The notes below the pieces were generated by a model. It saw nothing but the letters and a program-made list of their open reading frames with translations, did not search any database and was not told where the DNA came from. From Arthrobacter sp. Hiyo8 (GTDB lineage Bacteria; Actinomycetota; Actinomycetes; Actinomycetales; Micrococcaceae): 64,000 nucleotides of DNA. The stretch's first letter is position 1, and each line of letters starts with the position of its first letter. Shown here piece after piece: positions 19,234 to 28,477 of this stretch. Location: contig AP014719.1 of NCBI GenBank assembly GCA_001549895.1, forward strand, positions 3,286,001-3,350,000, given 5' to 3'. Position numbers and translations under genes: made by a program.

Positions 19234-20469
19234 ATGCCCGTTGTCCGCCAGACCGCAGCCGAACAAGCGCAGGCCACCGGCCGCCGTCGTGCGTCTTTTC
19301 ATTCCCTCAGCGTTTCGGAAGTCCGCCGCCTGACTGACGACGCCATCGAGGTCACGTTCGATGTCCCGGCTGAGCTCGCCGGCCAGTATGACTACCTTCC
19401 CGGCCAGTACGTGGCCCTGCGGACCACGCTTCCTGACGAGAGCGGGGAGCCGCACGAGGTCCGCCGCAGCTACTCCATCTGCGCAGAGCCGCGCAGCTTC
19501 GCGGACGGCAGCAGCGAGATCCGCGTGGCCATCAAGAAGGACCTGGGCGGCATCTTCTCCACATGGGCGAACGCGGAGCTCAGGGCCGGCGACACCCTGG
19601 ACGTCATGAGCCCCATGGGCGCGTTCATTTCGAAGCATGGCAAGGACGGCAAGACTGTCCAGCAGAACGTCATGAACTCGATGAACAATCCGGAGAACAT
19701 GGCCAGCGAGCTCTCCGACGCCGGTTCCTTCGTGGCCATTGCCGCCGGCTCGGGCATCACCCCGGTGATCGCGATCGCCCGCACGCTGCTGGCCGCGAAC
19801 CCGGGCACCCGCTTCGACCTGATCTACGCCAACAAGGCCGCCATGGACGTCATGTTCCTCGAGGAATTGGCGGACTTGAAGGACAAGTACCCGTCGCGAT
19901 TGGCGCTGCACCATGTGTTGTCGCGCGAGCAGCGCATTGCGCCGCTCATGACGGGCCGTATCGACGCCGAGAAGCTGCAGCAGCTGCTGGGCACCGCCAT
20001 CCATGCGCAGGATGTGGACGAATGGTTCCTGTGCGGTCCGTTCGAGCTGGTCCAGCTGTGCCGGGATACCCTCGCTGCCCGTGGCGTGGAGCCTGAACAC
20101 GTCCGCTTTGAGCTCTTCACCACCGGCCGCCCGGACCGCCCAGAGGGCAACGCCGGCCGGCCCGTTGTGGAGGACGAGTCGAAGGACACCTTCAAGATCA
20201 CCTTCAAGCTGGATGGTTTGACGGGCGATGTCGCCAGCCCCACCCACGCGCGGGAATCCATCCTTAACGCGGCTTTGCGCGTCCGCCCGGACGTCCCCTT
20301 TGCGTGTGCCGGTGGCGTGTGCGGCACGTGCCGCGCCAAACTGGTCTCCGGGACGGTCAGCATGGACGAGAACTACGCCTTGGAGCAGGATGAGTTGGAC
20401 AAGGGCTACGTGCTGACGTGCCAGTCCCACCCCACGAGTGAATCCGTCACGGTCGATTTCGACGTCTAA
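19234..20469 (+). CDS. paaE: PaaE, reductase subunit of phenylacetyl-CoA epoxidase
   Basis: 411 residues, intact. It passes electrons from NADPH to the PaaA di-iron site. The FAD-binding ferredoxin reductase domain shows YLPGQYVAL and RRSYSICAEP. The NAD(P) part has AAGSGITPVIAIARTLL and DEWFLCGPFELVQ. The C-terminal plant-type 2Fe-2S domain has the cluster motif CAGGVCGTCRAKL plus a final LTCQSHP cysteine. The start is ATG 19234 after GTAAGGAATC. Confidence 0.95.
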   Translation: MPVVRQTAAEQAQATGRRRASFHSLSVSEVRRLTDDAIEVTFDVPAELAGQYDYLPGQYVALRTTLPDESGEPHEVRRSYSICAEPRSFADGSSEIRVAIKKDLGGIFSTWANAELRAGDTLDVMSPMGAFISKHGKDGKTVQQNVMNSMNNPENMASELSDAGSFVAIAAGSGITPVIAIARTLLAANPGTRFDLIYANKAAMDVMFLEELADLKDKYPSRLALHHVLSREQRIAPLMTGRIDAEKLQQLLGTAIHAQDVDEWFLCGPFELVQLCRDTLAARGVEPEHVRFELFTTGRPDRPEGNAGRPVVEDESKDTFKITFKLDGLTGDVASPTHARESILNAALRVRPDVPFACAGGVCGTCRAKLVSGTVSMDENYALEQDELDKGYVLTCQSHPTSESVTVDFDV

Positions 20470-20480
20470 GGAATATACGA

Positions 20481-21260
20481 ATGATCGAGCTCTCCATCGC
20501 CAACGGCATCGCCGAAATTGTCCTCAATGCCCCTGAAAAGCTGAACTCGCTGGACGAGGCGGCGCTCGCGGAACTGGATAGGGCGTACGACGACGCCGCT
20601 GCCGCCGCCTCCCGCGGGATGGTGCGGGCGCTGCTCCTCCGCGGAGAGGGCCGCGCCTTTTGCGCGGGACGCGACATTGCCGGGGTGACGCCGGAGAGCG
20701 ACGACGCGAAGGCGTACTTGAACGGGCTCGTGGAGCCGCTGCTCAAGAAGATGGCAGCCTTCCCCGCCCCGACGTTCGCGGCAGCACACGGCGCGTGCCT
20801 CGGCGTCGGGCTCGGCCTGTTGCTCGCTACCGACGTGGTGTACGTGGCGGAGAACGCGAAGTTCGGTTCGCCGTTCGCCAAACTGGGTGCCACTCTGGAC
20901 TCGGGCGGGCACTGGTACTTCACCGAGCGCCTGGGCATGCACCGGACCTTGGACCTCATCTACACCGCGGACCTGATCAGCGGCGCCGAGGCCGTGGCGC
21001 AGGGCATGTTCAGCCGGGTCATGCCGGACGACGCCTTGCTGGAGGCCACGCGGATCATCGTGGAGCGGGTCGCGGCGGGTGCCACCGGTGCGTTCACGGC
21101 AAGCAAGGAGCTCGTGGCCCATATCCGCGATCAGCGCCTTGGCCTGTGGGCCGCCATGTCCGAAGAGAACGACGAACAGGCGCGACTCTGCAAGACCGAG
21201 GATTACGCCGAAGGTTTCCGGGCGTTCCAGGAGAAGCGGGCGCCGGTCTTCAAGGGTTAG
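20481..21260 (+). CDS. Enoyl-CoA hydratase/isomerase of the phenylacetate pathway (PaaG-like)
   Basis: 259 residues, intact, crotonase fold: oxyanion-hole segments FCAGRDIAG and GACLGVGLGLLLATDVVY, then KFGSPFAKLGATLDSGGHWYFTERLG. The SGG after the second conserved segment is more like PaaG (ring-epoxide isomerase) than PaaF. It sits 11 bases after paaE, in the same operon. A short decayed copy of its 3' end lies at 24.6 kb. PaaG versus PaaF cannot be settled without alignment. Confidence 0.85.
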   Translation: MIELSIANGIAEIVLNAPEKLNSLDEAALAELDRAYDDAAAAASRGMVRALLLRGEGRAFCAGRDIAGVTPESDDAKAYLNGLVEPLLKKMAAFPAPTFAAAHGACLGVGLGLLLATDVVYVAENAKFGSPFAKLGATLDSGGHWYFTERLGMHRTLDLIYTADLISGAEAVAQGMFSRVMPDDALLEATRIIVERVAAGATGAFTASKELVAHIRDQRLGLWAAMSEENDEQARLCKTEDYAEGFRAFQEKRAPVFKG

Positions 21261-21273
21261 CTTGTCAGCATTC

Positions 21274-21306
21274 CGTCCCATACCTAGACTCTCTAGGTAT
21301 GGGACG
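21274..21306. promoter_or_regulatory. Perfect 33-bp palindrome, probable PadR operator
   Basis: Arm CGTCCCATACCTAGA (21274-21288), three-base spacer CTC, and its exact complement (21292-21306). It overlaps the upstream candidate start codon of the PadR gene. PadR regulators bind long palindromes of this kind, often at their own gene, so autoregulation is likely. Confidence 0.8.
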
Positions 21307-21622
21307 AAGTTCAGTGAACGGACAGCTTGACCTGCTGCTGCTCAGCTCGCTCGGAGCGGGCGAGGCGCACGGCTACGCGCTCATCGCGCGCATTCACGAG
21401 CGCAGCGGCGCGCGGATTGAGCTTCAGGAGGGCTCGGTCTACCCTGCGCTGCACAAGCTCGAGGCGGCGGGGTGCGTCGCGAGCCGCTGGGCGGACGACG
21501 ACGGCGGCCGACGTCGCGTCTATGCGCTCACCGGGGCCGGACACGCCGAGCTTTCCCGCAAGGTGGAGGAGTGGAAAGGCTTCTCCGCGGCGGTGCGGGG
21601 CGTTCTTGGAGCAGCATCGTGA
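21299..21622 (+). CDS. PadR-family transcriptional regulator
   Basis: 107 residues. The winged-helix domain is typical of PadR: LLLLSSLGAGEAHGYALIARIHERSG, LQEGSVYPALHKLEAAGCV and RRRVYALTGAGH. The first ATG (21299) lies inside the operator palindrome. GTG 21314 (MNGQLDLLLL) is an alternative that would leave the operator in the leader. The stop overlaps the next gene by GTGA, so the two form an operon; PadR-plus-membrane-protein pairs of this kind are common. Confidence 0.88.
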   Translation: MGRSSVNGQLDLLLLSSLGAGEAHGYALIARIHERSGARIELQEGSVYPALHKLEAAGCVASRWADDDGGRRRVYALTGAGHAELSRKVEEWKGFSAAVRGVLGAAS

Positions 21623-22400
21623 ACGCGGGGACCGGCGCCGGGCCGAAGAGGGGCCCATCGACGCATACCTCGACGAGCTGTTCGTAGCTGCGCGCGACGG
21701 CGATCCCGCTGCCGCTCGCAGGCTGCTCGCTGAAACCGCGGCGCATTTGCGTGAATGCGCCGCCCGGCTCCGTGGGCAGGGCTTGGACCCGGTGGACGCC
21801 GAACGCGAGGCCGTCAAGCGCTTCGGTCCGGTCAGCACCGTGATGCCGGTCCTGCGCCCGTCACTTCGAGATGTTGCCCGGCTGCCGTTGCGGGCGTTCG
21901 TGCGGCCCTTGGTTGGCCTAGTGGCTGTGGGCGCGATCGCCGTCGGGGTGAGCGGCGTCGTATCTGAGCTGTTCGGCCGGATCTGGGGCGCGGGCTTCGT
22001 GGCCGGCGACCTCCCCGGCGTCGCCTACACGGCCGCGAGATGCGCGGTCCTGCAGGCACCTTACGCTGGCCTCGACTGTGCCCAGGCCGCTGCCGAGCAC
22101 CATTGGGGCGAGGTGGTCGAATATCGGGTGGTCCTCGGGGTGCTGGGCCTTGTCCTCCTGCTCGTATGGCGGCTCCTGCCGCGCGACGCCGCGCTCCCGG
22201 CAGGCCTCGCGCCGTCGCTCGCGGCCGCGGCTTTCCTGCTCGCCGCCGCGGCGTCCGGCGTCCTGGCCCTTAACGCCGCCGTCCAAGGCTGGCAAGGCAC
22301 GGGCGCGTGGCTGAGCGCCGTCGTCGTCGCCTTGCCGCTCGCCGTCGTGTTCGCGGTAGCCGCCCTGCGCAGGATGCGCATGAAGCCCGTGGGTTCCTAA
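21619..22400 (+). CDS. Membrane protein co-transcribed with PadR, frameshifted
   Basis: A short acidic N-terminal domain (IDAYLDELFVAARDGDPAAARRLLAETAAHLREC ... DPVDAEREAVKRFGP) resembles the HAAS/permease-prefix domains found beside PadR regulators. About five hydrophobic segments follow. The start GTG overlaps the padR stop. One base is lost near 21657 (repair of GGGCC to GGGCCC gives PKRGPIDAYLDEL). Probably a membrane stress or transport-related protein controlled by the adjacent PadR; its exact role is unknown. Confidence 0.75.
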
Positions 22401-22869
22401 GGCCGTACGGTGGCGGGGTTTGATGACGCCCGGGCACGGGCAGCCATTGTAGGCACGGGCCGGTGGATTGCCGCCTCCGATGCCGAGTCCCTGGTCCACG
22501 ACGCCGCAGCCCTCTCCGCGGGACGGTCCACGTTCCTGGCGGATATCTTTGGCACCGGCTTTTGACGCTTGAGGGCATGGCACCACTGGTGGCCGCCCGC
22601 AGGAGTGCCGGACGCCCGCTACCGTTTTGTACGGATTCCCCGAGGCACTCTTCCGGCCGGCGGATGGGGGAACGCCGTGGTGGTCCAGGCCGGACAGCCC
22701 GCAGCAAACTTCGGCCGGCTAACCCGGACCCGGAAGCCAGGGACGCAGGGCAGCAAAGCAATCTCCGCACCCATCTGGTGACCGCGGCCCTTTGAGGACG
22801 CCGCCGAACGCCGGGACCCAACGGTGGCGTTGCTCAAGCTGGCTGGCGTTGCTCAAGCGTCCTGGAGTG
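22401..22869. other. Interval without a recognisable gene
   Basis: A short open stretch from GTG 22410 would encode about 50 residues (AGFDDARARAAIVGTGRWIAA and onward), and another at 22569-22781 about 70. Neither matches a family I know, and codon use is not convincing. They could be decayed gene pieces. I see no RNA gene or repeat. Confidence 0.4.
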
Positions 22870-24354
22870 TCACGCGACCTGGAGTTGCGTGAGATGGGCG
22901 TATCTCAGCGCTTTGGCTTGGTGGCGGAGTTTGCGCCGGCGTCTGGAATGCGACGGCGCGGTGTCGGGTGGGTCGGTTCCTAGTGGATTGCTGCCTGGCA
23001 GCGGCGGGCTGTTGATTGGTAGTGGTGTCCGGTGGGGTGCGGATGCCGAGGACGTGCCGTGTCCCGGGCTTGTTGTTGCCCCGGTTTGTGCTGTCCAGCC
23101 GGGGAGTTCTTTGGTGTGGTTGCAGGCTTCGCAGAGGCCCGCCCCGTTGGTCAGGGTGGTGGGTCCGCCGTCGTGCCAGGGGATGATGTGGTCGAAGTGC
23201 CTGATGGGCGCGTCGCAGTAAGGGGTCCGGCAGGTGTCGTCGCGGGCCTGGATGAAGCGCCGCAGCCCGGGCGGGAAAAGCCGGGACCGGGAATCGACGG
23301 CGACGAGTTCTCCGGTTCCCGGAGCGGTGAAGAGGCGCCGGAGCCAGAGCTTGAGTTCTTGCTCGCCTTCGGGTTCGCTTGGTTTGGCATCGCCTTGGTT
23401 CCGGGCGCTGAGTAGTGACCTCGCCCAACCTGCGGGGACGATGCCGTAGCCGGGAGCCGGGCCGGTTCGCTCTCGCCCTGGAACAGGGTCCGGTCGGTCA
23501 TGACGAGCTGGACCTCAACCCCGCTGATCCCTCCTGGGGTGCCGGTGGTGCGTTCGACGAGGGCATCGGCCATGATCTGTCCCGGGTCCGGGCGTCCCCG
23601 CCGGAGCGCAGGGTGTCGGCGCGCCGGGACAGGGCCGCGTGCACGGCCACGCCCTGGGCGACGGGAAGCAGGGCGGTCAGGTAGGTCATGGTGTCCGGTG
23701 CCGGGCGCAGTGACACGTGACGTTCCTCGGCGGCACGGGCCGAGCGTTGGGTGACCGACCGGGGGTCCCGCCGGTAGGCGGCGGCCCGTGCGGCGGAGAT
23801 GATGGTCTTGTCTCCGGCGCCGTCGAAGGTCCCTGTGTCGGCGGCCAGTTCCTCGTCCACCGCGCAGCGGTCTTCGGCGGACAGGCAGGCTGTTTCCTTC
23901 ACCAACAGGGTGGCGCGCCATTCGTTCAGCTGCCCGGTGTTCAGGGCGGCTAACGTGTGCGGCATTTCGCTCACGAGGGCTTTCGCCAGGCCTAGCAGCC
24001 GGGATCCTTTGGCGGGGATTCCCGCCGTGCCAAAGCAATTTGAGCCGCCACGCCGCGGCCGCGCTCGTCGGCGGGGACGCCCAGGTTCGTCTCGGCGCTG
24101 CGCTGGGCCGCATCGAAGGAGACGGCAATCCGGGCCTGCGCAGCGGCGGCCGCGGACTTCAGATCCTCCAGGGCACGCAACTGGTCGATCAGCTCGGCGC
24201 GGCCATCGGGTACCGTGCCGTTCGGGAGGGCTGGCCGGAACGAGGTCAGGGCATCGATCACGTCCCGTACCCAGGCACCTGACAATGGAGCCGCGCCGCC
24301 GACTGGCGAGCCCGTCTCCATCAGCTGTGTTCCCCGAATCCCTTCCATAACCAA
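22870..24354 (-). CDS. DUF222 / HNH endonuclease-domain protein, frameshifted
   Basis: A protein of the actinobacterial DUF222-HNH (13E12-like) family. The N-terminal DUF222 part includes [28 protein letters not shown] and [19 protein letters not shown]. The C-terminal HNH nuclease shows [19 protein letters not shown], then [11 protein letters not shown], with both zinc-type cysteine pairs and the DH catalytic pair. The coding is spread over three frames, with breaks near 23995, 23560 and 23400. The stop is TGA at 22870-22872. The family is widespread and multicopy in this group; its biological role is unclear. Confidence 0.82.
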
Positions 24355-24486
24355 AGCATTCCAGGGGGGTCTGACAATTTAGGGCCCAGGAAACCGCTTC
24401 CTCACCGAAAACCAGGAAAATTAGTAAAACTTTTTCGGGACCGCAGATGTCCGCGTTGTGTATCGAACCCTTTCAGCGGAGCCCGG

Positions 24487-24597
24487 TGGTCGAACTTGAA
24501 CCTGGTGCTGGAGGCCGGGTTGCTCGTTGTGGGGATCTCGGCCAATTCGTTGGGAGTGCTCGCGGAGGGCGCGGACTACTTTGCCGATGCTCGTCTT
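24487..24597 (+). pseudogene. Remnant of a cation diffusion facilitator gene
   Basis: NLVLEAGLLVVGISANSLGVLAEGADYFAD matches the first two membrane helices of CDF metal-efflux proteins (N-L-V-L ... ANSLxxLAxxxDxxxD). There is no start upstream and the reading ends within 40 codons. The remnant is joined directly to a piece of another gene. Confidence 0.55.
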
Positions 24598-24614
24598 GAG
24601 CGTCGCGATTCGTG

Positions 24615-24677
24615 CAGGCCCGGCTGTGCAAGACTGAGAATTACGCCGAAGGTTTCCGGGCGTTCCAGGAGAAGCGG
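24615..24677 (+). pseudogene. 3' fragment of an enoyl-CoA hydratase-like gene
   Basis: The 63 bases read QARLCKTENYAEGFRAFQEKR, almost identical in protein and DNA to the end of the enoyl-CoA isomerase gene at 21180-21242 (QARLCKTEDYAEGFRAFQEKR). Nothing else of the gene is present. It abuts the CDF remnant, pointing to deletion or recombination debris. Confidence 0.75.
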
Positions 24678-24812
24678 CGCAGGTCGCCAGGGGGTAGGAA
24701 GGGTCCGGCCGCAAGCACTGGTCTGTTGAATTCGTGGGAGAAGTCCCACTGCTGCGTTCCGGAACCTAGCGCTGGGCCCGCACCCACGAACCGACGGCCG
24801 CCCGAAGATTCC

Positions 24813-25328
24813 TCAGCCTCCCTGCCGAGTCGTAGGGGAGTGCTGTCGATTCCGTGCCCGGTGCAGCCGGTATTCGCGGGCGGTGATCCAGACGATGAAG
24901 ATGTCGAAGGCTGTCAAAAGGACAAGGCCCCAGGAGAAGGCCACGACGATCCTGTAGGCCTGGTAAACGATGAAGACCAACAGGAACGCGATCATCCACG
25001 GGTAGGCCCAGAGTTTGTCCTTCAGGACGGCCCAGACCAGGACGATCTTGACCAAGCCGTGGAGCAGTAGGTAGATCGCGCCGAACAGCGTCGCGGACCC
25101 TGAGAGGTTGGAGCTCAGGTGCACCAGGCTGTTCGCCAGGAAGTCGTGCGGATCCTGGGCGAGTTCGTGCTGGGTGAGGAAATGGACCAGATCACCGATT
25201 TGTTGAGGCGTCACCAGCAACAGAAGAACGCCGCCGATCAGTTCCAGGACGCCGTCCAGGCCCTTCAGGATGAGGCTCACGCGAAATGTCCGGTCGAGCA
25301 GGGTTGTTTCAGCTGGTTTCGTTTCCAT
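24813..25328 (-). CDS. DUF2127-family membrane protein
   Basis: About 171 residues with four hydrophobic segments: ILKGLDGVLELIGGVLLLLV, FGAIYLLLHGLVKIVLVWAVL, YPWMIAFLLVFIVYQAYRIVV and LLTAFDIFIVWITAREY. This matches the DUF2127 pattern (LLHGLVK, KLWAYPW). The ATG at 25328 follows GGAGGGACGTGTG; an in-frame start lies 30 bases upstream. The gene is intact and divergent from the ABC transporter genes. Function unknown. Confidence 0.8.
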   Translation of the reverse strand: METKPAETTLLDRTFRVSLILKGLDGVLELIGGVLLLLVTPQQIGDLVHFLTQHELAQDPHDFLANSLVHLSSNLSGSATLFGAIYLLLHGLVKIVLVWAVLKDKLWAYPWMIAFLLVFIVYQAYRIVVAFSWGLVLLTAFDIFIVWITAREYRLHRARNRQHSPTTRQGG

Positions 25329-25366
25329 CACACGTCCCTCCGCTACCTCAAGATACATTCTTTCTT

Positions 25367-26296
25367 ATGCCCCTCTCTTCTGATCCCGCAGGAGCTTTCG
25401 CGATTGAAACACATGGCCTGAGCAAGCACTTTGGCAGGCATACCGCCGTCGACGGCTTGACCATGCGCGTGCCTAAGGGAGCCATCGCAGGGTTTATTGG
25501 CCCCAATGGGGCAGGCAAGACCACCACCCTTCGCCTGCTCTTAGGCCTGGTGCGGGCGGATGCGGGCAGCGCCACGGTTCTGGGCCACTCGCTCACTGAA
25601 TTCGAGCGCTACCTGCCGCGCGTCGGGGCACTGGTGGAAGCGCCGGCGTTCTATCCGGGCCTTTCTGGGCGGACAAATCTGGAGGTGCTCGCCCGTCTTG
25701 GAGGCCATCCCGGTTCCCGCGTGAGCGAACTGCTGGAAGTGGTGGGACTCTCCGATCGGGCCCGTGACCGGGTAGGAACGTATTCACTGGGCATGAAGCA
25801 ACGCCTTGGGGTGGCGATGGCCCTGCTGCCCGATCCGGAGCTCCTCATTCTCGACGAGCCAGCCAATGGCCTTGATCCCCTCGGCATCATCGAGATGCGC
25901 GAGATGCTGCGCCGTTTGGCTGGCCAGGGGAAAACCATCCTCCTCAGCAGTCACTTGCTCGGCGAGTTGGAACAGCTCACCGACTGGCTGATCATGCTCA
26001 ATCAAGGGAAGGCCCTGTTCTGCGGACCGGCACGGGAGCTGTTCGCCGAACGCGTCGAGGTAGTGGTCGAAGCCCAGGACGCAGTCCAGTTGGATCTGGT
26101 GGCCCGGATCGCGGGCGAGGCCGGATATGCGGTCACGCGGGAGGATCGGGTCTTGCGCATCGCCTGTTCTGCCGAATTTGCCGAGACCCTGAACCAGCAG
26201 GCCAGGGAGGCCGGCGCGCCGGATCTGACCATCCGAGTGAGGGAAGCCAGCCTGGAGCAACTGTTCCTGGCTTTGCTGAAAGGAGACCACGCATGA
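25367..26296 (+). CDS. ABC transporter ATP-binding protein
   Basis: 309 residues, intact. Walker A GPNGAGKTT (residue about 47), signature YSLGMKQRLGVAMAL, Walker B LLILDEPANGLDP, and H-loop LLSSHLLGELEQL are all present. The C-terminal 80 residues are the extension typical of bacitracin/antibiotic-type or ABC-2 exporters. ATG 25367 is chosen because it begins the conserved domain closely. The stop overlaps the permease start by four bases (ATGA). Confidence 0.9.
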   Translation: MPLSSDPAGAFAIETHGLSKHFGRHTAVDGLTMRVPKGAIAGFIGPNGAGKTTTLRLLLGLVRADAGSATVLGHSLTEFERYLPRVGALVEAPAFYPGLSGRTNLEVLARLGGHPGSRVSELLEVVGLSDRARDRVGTYSLGMKQRLGVAMALLPDPELLILDEPANGLDPLGIIEMREMLRRLAGQGKTILLSSHLLGELEQLTDWLIMLNQGKALFCGPARELFAERVEVVVEAQDAVQLDLVARIAGEAGYAVTREDRVLRIACSAEFAETLNQQAREAGAPDLTIRVREASLEQLFLALLKGDHA

Positions 26297-27101
26297 TTTC
26301 CGTGATCCGTGCGTTTCGCAGCGAAGTGCTCAAGTTCCGCCGCTGGAGTGTTGTGGCGGTCGCGGGGGCGATGCTGGTGGTGAGCACCTTTATCGCTTAT
26401 CTGACGTTCCACCAGATCGCATCCGGAGCCACCGGCCGGGAGATGACCGGCCTGATTGCCGCGTTCCCCACACCCCAGGGATTGGTCTCGATCATTGGCC
26501 AGGCCCGCTCCGTGATCATTGCCATCGCGCTGGTGATGGTGACTGCCAATCTCGCTGCGGAATGGTCGCAAGGGACGCTGCGCAACCTGTTGGTCTGTGA
26601 GCCGCGCCGCCTGCGGTGGTTGGCGGGCAAAATGCTGGCGCTAGTACTTTTTGTGCTTCTCTCGATGCTGCTCACCTTGCTTATCAGCGGCACGTTCATC
26701 CTTGTCGCTGCTCAAGGCCAAGGGATTCAGACCGCCGCCTGGACCTCTCCGGAGGGGTTGCAGGTCTTCCTGGCCTTCTTGGGCAATGAGGTGCTGTGCC
26801 TCGTCGGCGTGAGCGCCCTGGGCATGGTCATCGCGGTACTCACGCGTTCGGTCGCGGCCGGCGTCGGGATCGGCCTGGCCTACATCCTGGTGGTCGAAGG
26901 CATCATCGCGGTGGTATTGCCGCAGGTCAGCCAGTGGTTCCCGGGCCGGGTGTTCAACACCATCGTGGGGACCACCGTGCCTTGGTTGGCCCGACCCCTC
27001 TCCAAGGTTATCCGGCAGCCGTAGGTGCAGCGCTCCTGTGGATTGTCGGCTTCGTTGTGGTGACCGCCGTCGTGTTCCCCCGCCAGGACGTCAAAGCGTG
27101 A
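26293..27101 (+). CDS. ABC-2 type permease, frameshifted
   Basis: An integral membrane partner of the preceding ATPase with about six hydrophobic segments, starting with a cytoplasmic helix RAFRSEVLKFRRWSVVAVAGAMLVV. A conserved ABC-2 feature EWSQGTLRNLLVCEPRR lies in the first loop. One base is lost near 26990; the last helix (AALLWIVGFVVVTAVVF) is read in the next frame and ends at 27101. The stop overlaps the GTG of the following gene. The substrate is unknown. Confidence 0.83.
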
Positions 27102-27779
27102 CAGAGAGGGCGGCCTCCGGCGTCGTCGGCAACGAGCGCCTCACCGCCCTGACGGGGCCGTGGTGCTGATTCTGTCGCTGGCGGAGATCGCCACCGTTCC
27201 GACACTGGGCAGCCTGATCGTGGCGCACTTCTTCATTGGCGTGCTGCTGGCCGGCCCGGTGGTGGCCAAGACGGCCAGCACCGGCTGGCGGTTCATTCGC
27301 TACTACACGCGGGATCCCGCCTACCGCCGCAAGGGTCCGCCAAGGCTGCTTCTGCGCCTGACAGCTCCGCTGCTCGTCGTCTCAACGCTGGTGCTGATTG
27401 GCAGCGGTATCGCCTTGGCCATCACCGGCCCGGCCCCCGAGATCCTGATCCGGGTGCACGTTGTCAGTTTCCTGTTCTGGCTCGGCACCCTCGCAGTGCA
27501 CGTCTTCGCCTACGTGAGGCGGGTACCTGGGCTCATAGCCGACGACTGGCGGCGCCGCACCATCCAGCAGAAGCGCGGGAAACCGGAGCCCGGGGACGCC
27601 GGATGCGGCTGGCAGTCAACATTGCGGTGCTGGTGCTGGCCGCGATCGCCGGGGTGCTGCTTCTGCCGACGGCCGCACCATGGGAGGGGTGGCGCGGTCA
27701 GGCCGCGACCGGGCCTGGGGTCCTCGCCGTCGCGGTGTGCATCGGGACAGCGGTCGCGGTGATGCTCAAGCGCCGCTAG
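27098..27779 (+). CDS. Multi-pass membrane protein, cytochrome b561/DUF4405-like, frameshifted
   Basis: Starts with GTG in the permease stop. A G is lost near 27153 (repair gives LTALTGAVVLILSLAEI). Hydrophobic helices include VVLILSLAEIATVPTLGSLIVAHFFIGVLLAGPVV, LLVVSTLVLIGSGIALAI and VSFLFWLGTLAVHVFAY; histidines at helix ends (VAHFFIG, RVHVVSF, LAVHVFAY) suggest haem binding. A second shift near 27600 joins a C-terminal helix pair ending AVMLKRR at 27779. Alternatively that end is a separate 58-residue protein from ATG 27603. Confidence 0.6.
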
Positions 27780-27831
27780 GACTAAACCACGACGGCGGTG
27801 GCGCTCGCCCTTGCGGGCCGCCCGCTCACAC

Positions 27832-28191
27832 CTAGTCAGTGATGTCGGCGTGGTGGTGGCGGGGTGTTCCCTCGAGGGAATGCTCGGCCTGGAAGATCGC
27901 GTCTGTGACAAGTTGCCGGACATGTTCGTTCGCGAGGCGGTAGTACACCCGGGTTCCGGCTTGCCGTGTGGTGACAACGCGGCCGAGGCGCAGCTTGGCC
28001 AGATGCTGGGACACGGATGCCTGGGATTTCTGGATCAGCTCCGCCAGCTGGTTGACCGGCAATTCGCCGTCGCGCAGCGCAAGAATGATGCGGATCCGGG
28101 TGGCGTCGGCGAGCATCGCAAAGACCTCGACGGCGAGCTCGACGTACTGGCTATCCGGCTCCCGGCCGCACACAGCGTTATCTGCATCCAT
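27832..28191 (-). CDS. ArsR/SmtB-family metal-responsive repressor
   Basis: 119 residues, intact. Winged-helix core: FAMLADATRIRIILALRDGELPVNQLAELI, then SQASVSQHLAKLRLGRVVTTRQAGTRVYYRL. The C-terminal helix carries EH near its start and end and a tail TPRHHHADITD, the histidine-rich arrangement of nickel, cobalt or zinc sensors such as KmtR. It is divergent from the M-box/transporter unit and shares its upstream region. The recognition helix has no cysteine pair, so arsenic sensing is unlikely. Confidence 0.85.
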   Translation of the reverse strand: MDADNAVCGREPDSQYVELAVEVFAMLADATRIRIILALRDGELPVNQLAELIQKSQASVSQHLAKLRLGRVVTTRQAGTRVYYRLANEHVRQLVTDAIFQAEHSLEGTPRHHHADITD

Positions 28192-28243
28192 GCTTATATT
28201 GTTTCATACGGATAAAATGAGGTATATATAGTGAGCAAGGTGC

Positions 28244-28405
28244 CGTTCGTTAGCTGAGGCTCCTTCGCGGAAACATGCCAGCGACCCCCAACGTCGAGAG
28301 ACGCCCGGGTCAGGACAGGCCGCCCCGGCATTAAGGGGTGGTCCCGATTGGCTCCTGGACACAGTCCGGGTTCACGCCGCGAAGTGCCAAAGGTCTTACG
28401 AGGAG
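28244..28405 (+). promoter_or_regulatory. M-box (ykoK-type) magnesium riboswitch
   Basis: The sequence follows the M-box consensus in order: CGTTAGCTGAGGCTCC at 28248, CCAACGTCGAGAGACGCC near 28288, GGGTCAGGACAGG near 28307, CATTAAGGGGTGGTCCCGAT near 28329, and AGTGCCAAAGGTCTTACGA near 28383. M-boxes sense magnesium and switch off downstream transport genes. It lies about 340 bases before an NRAMP-related transporter. The expression platform is not certain; GGAGGGGCAT near 28402 can pair with ATGCCTGCCCTCC near 28424. Confidence 0.88.
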
Positions 28406-28477
28406 GGGCATGTGCGGGCTTCTATGCCTGCCCTCCCCGCGGCGCGTCCAACGGCAGCAGGAGGTGACGGTTCCATC

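Noticed and set aside
19210-20430. A 406-codon open frame on the minus strand opposite paaE
   Set aside because: Long antisense frames are expected in high-GC DNA because of third-position bias. It has no recognisable domain, while paaE on the plus strand is complete.
22690-22790. Possible SRP RNA (GGAAGCCAGGG and CAGCAAAG resemble parts of 4.5S RNA)
   Set aside because: The conserved GGAAGGNAGCAG apical loop is absent and no matching stem could be formed.
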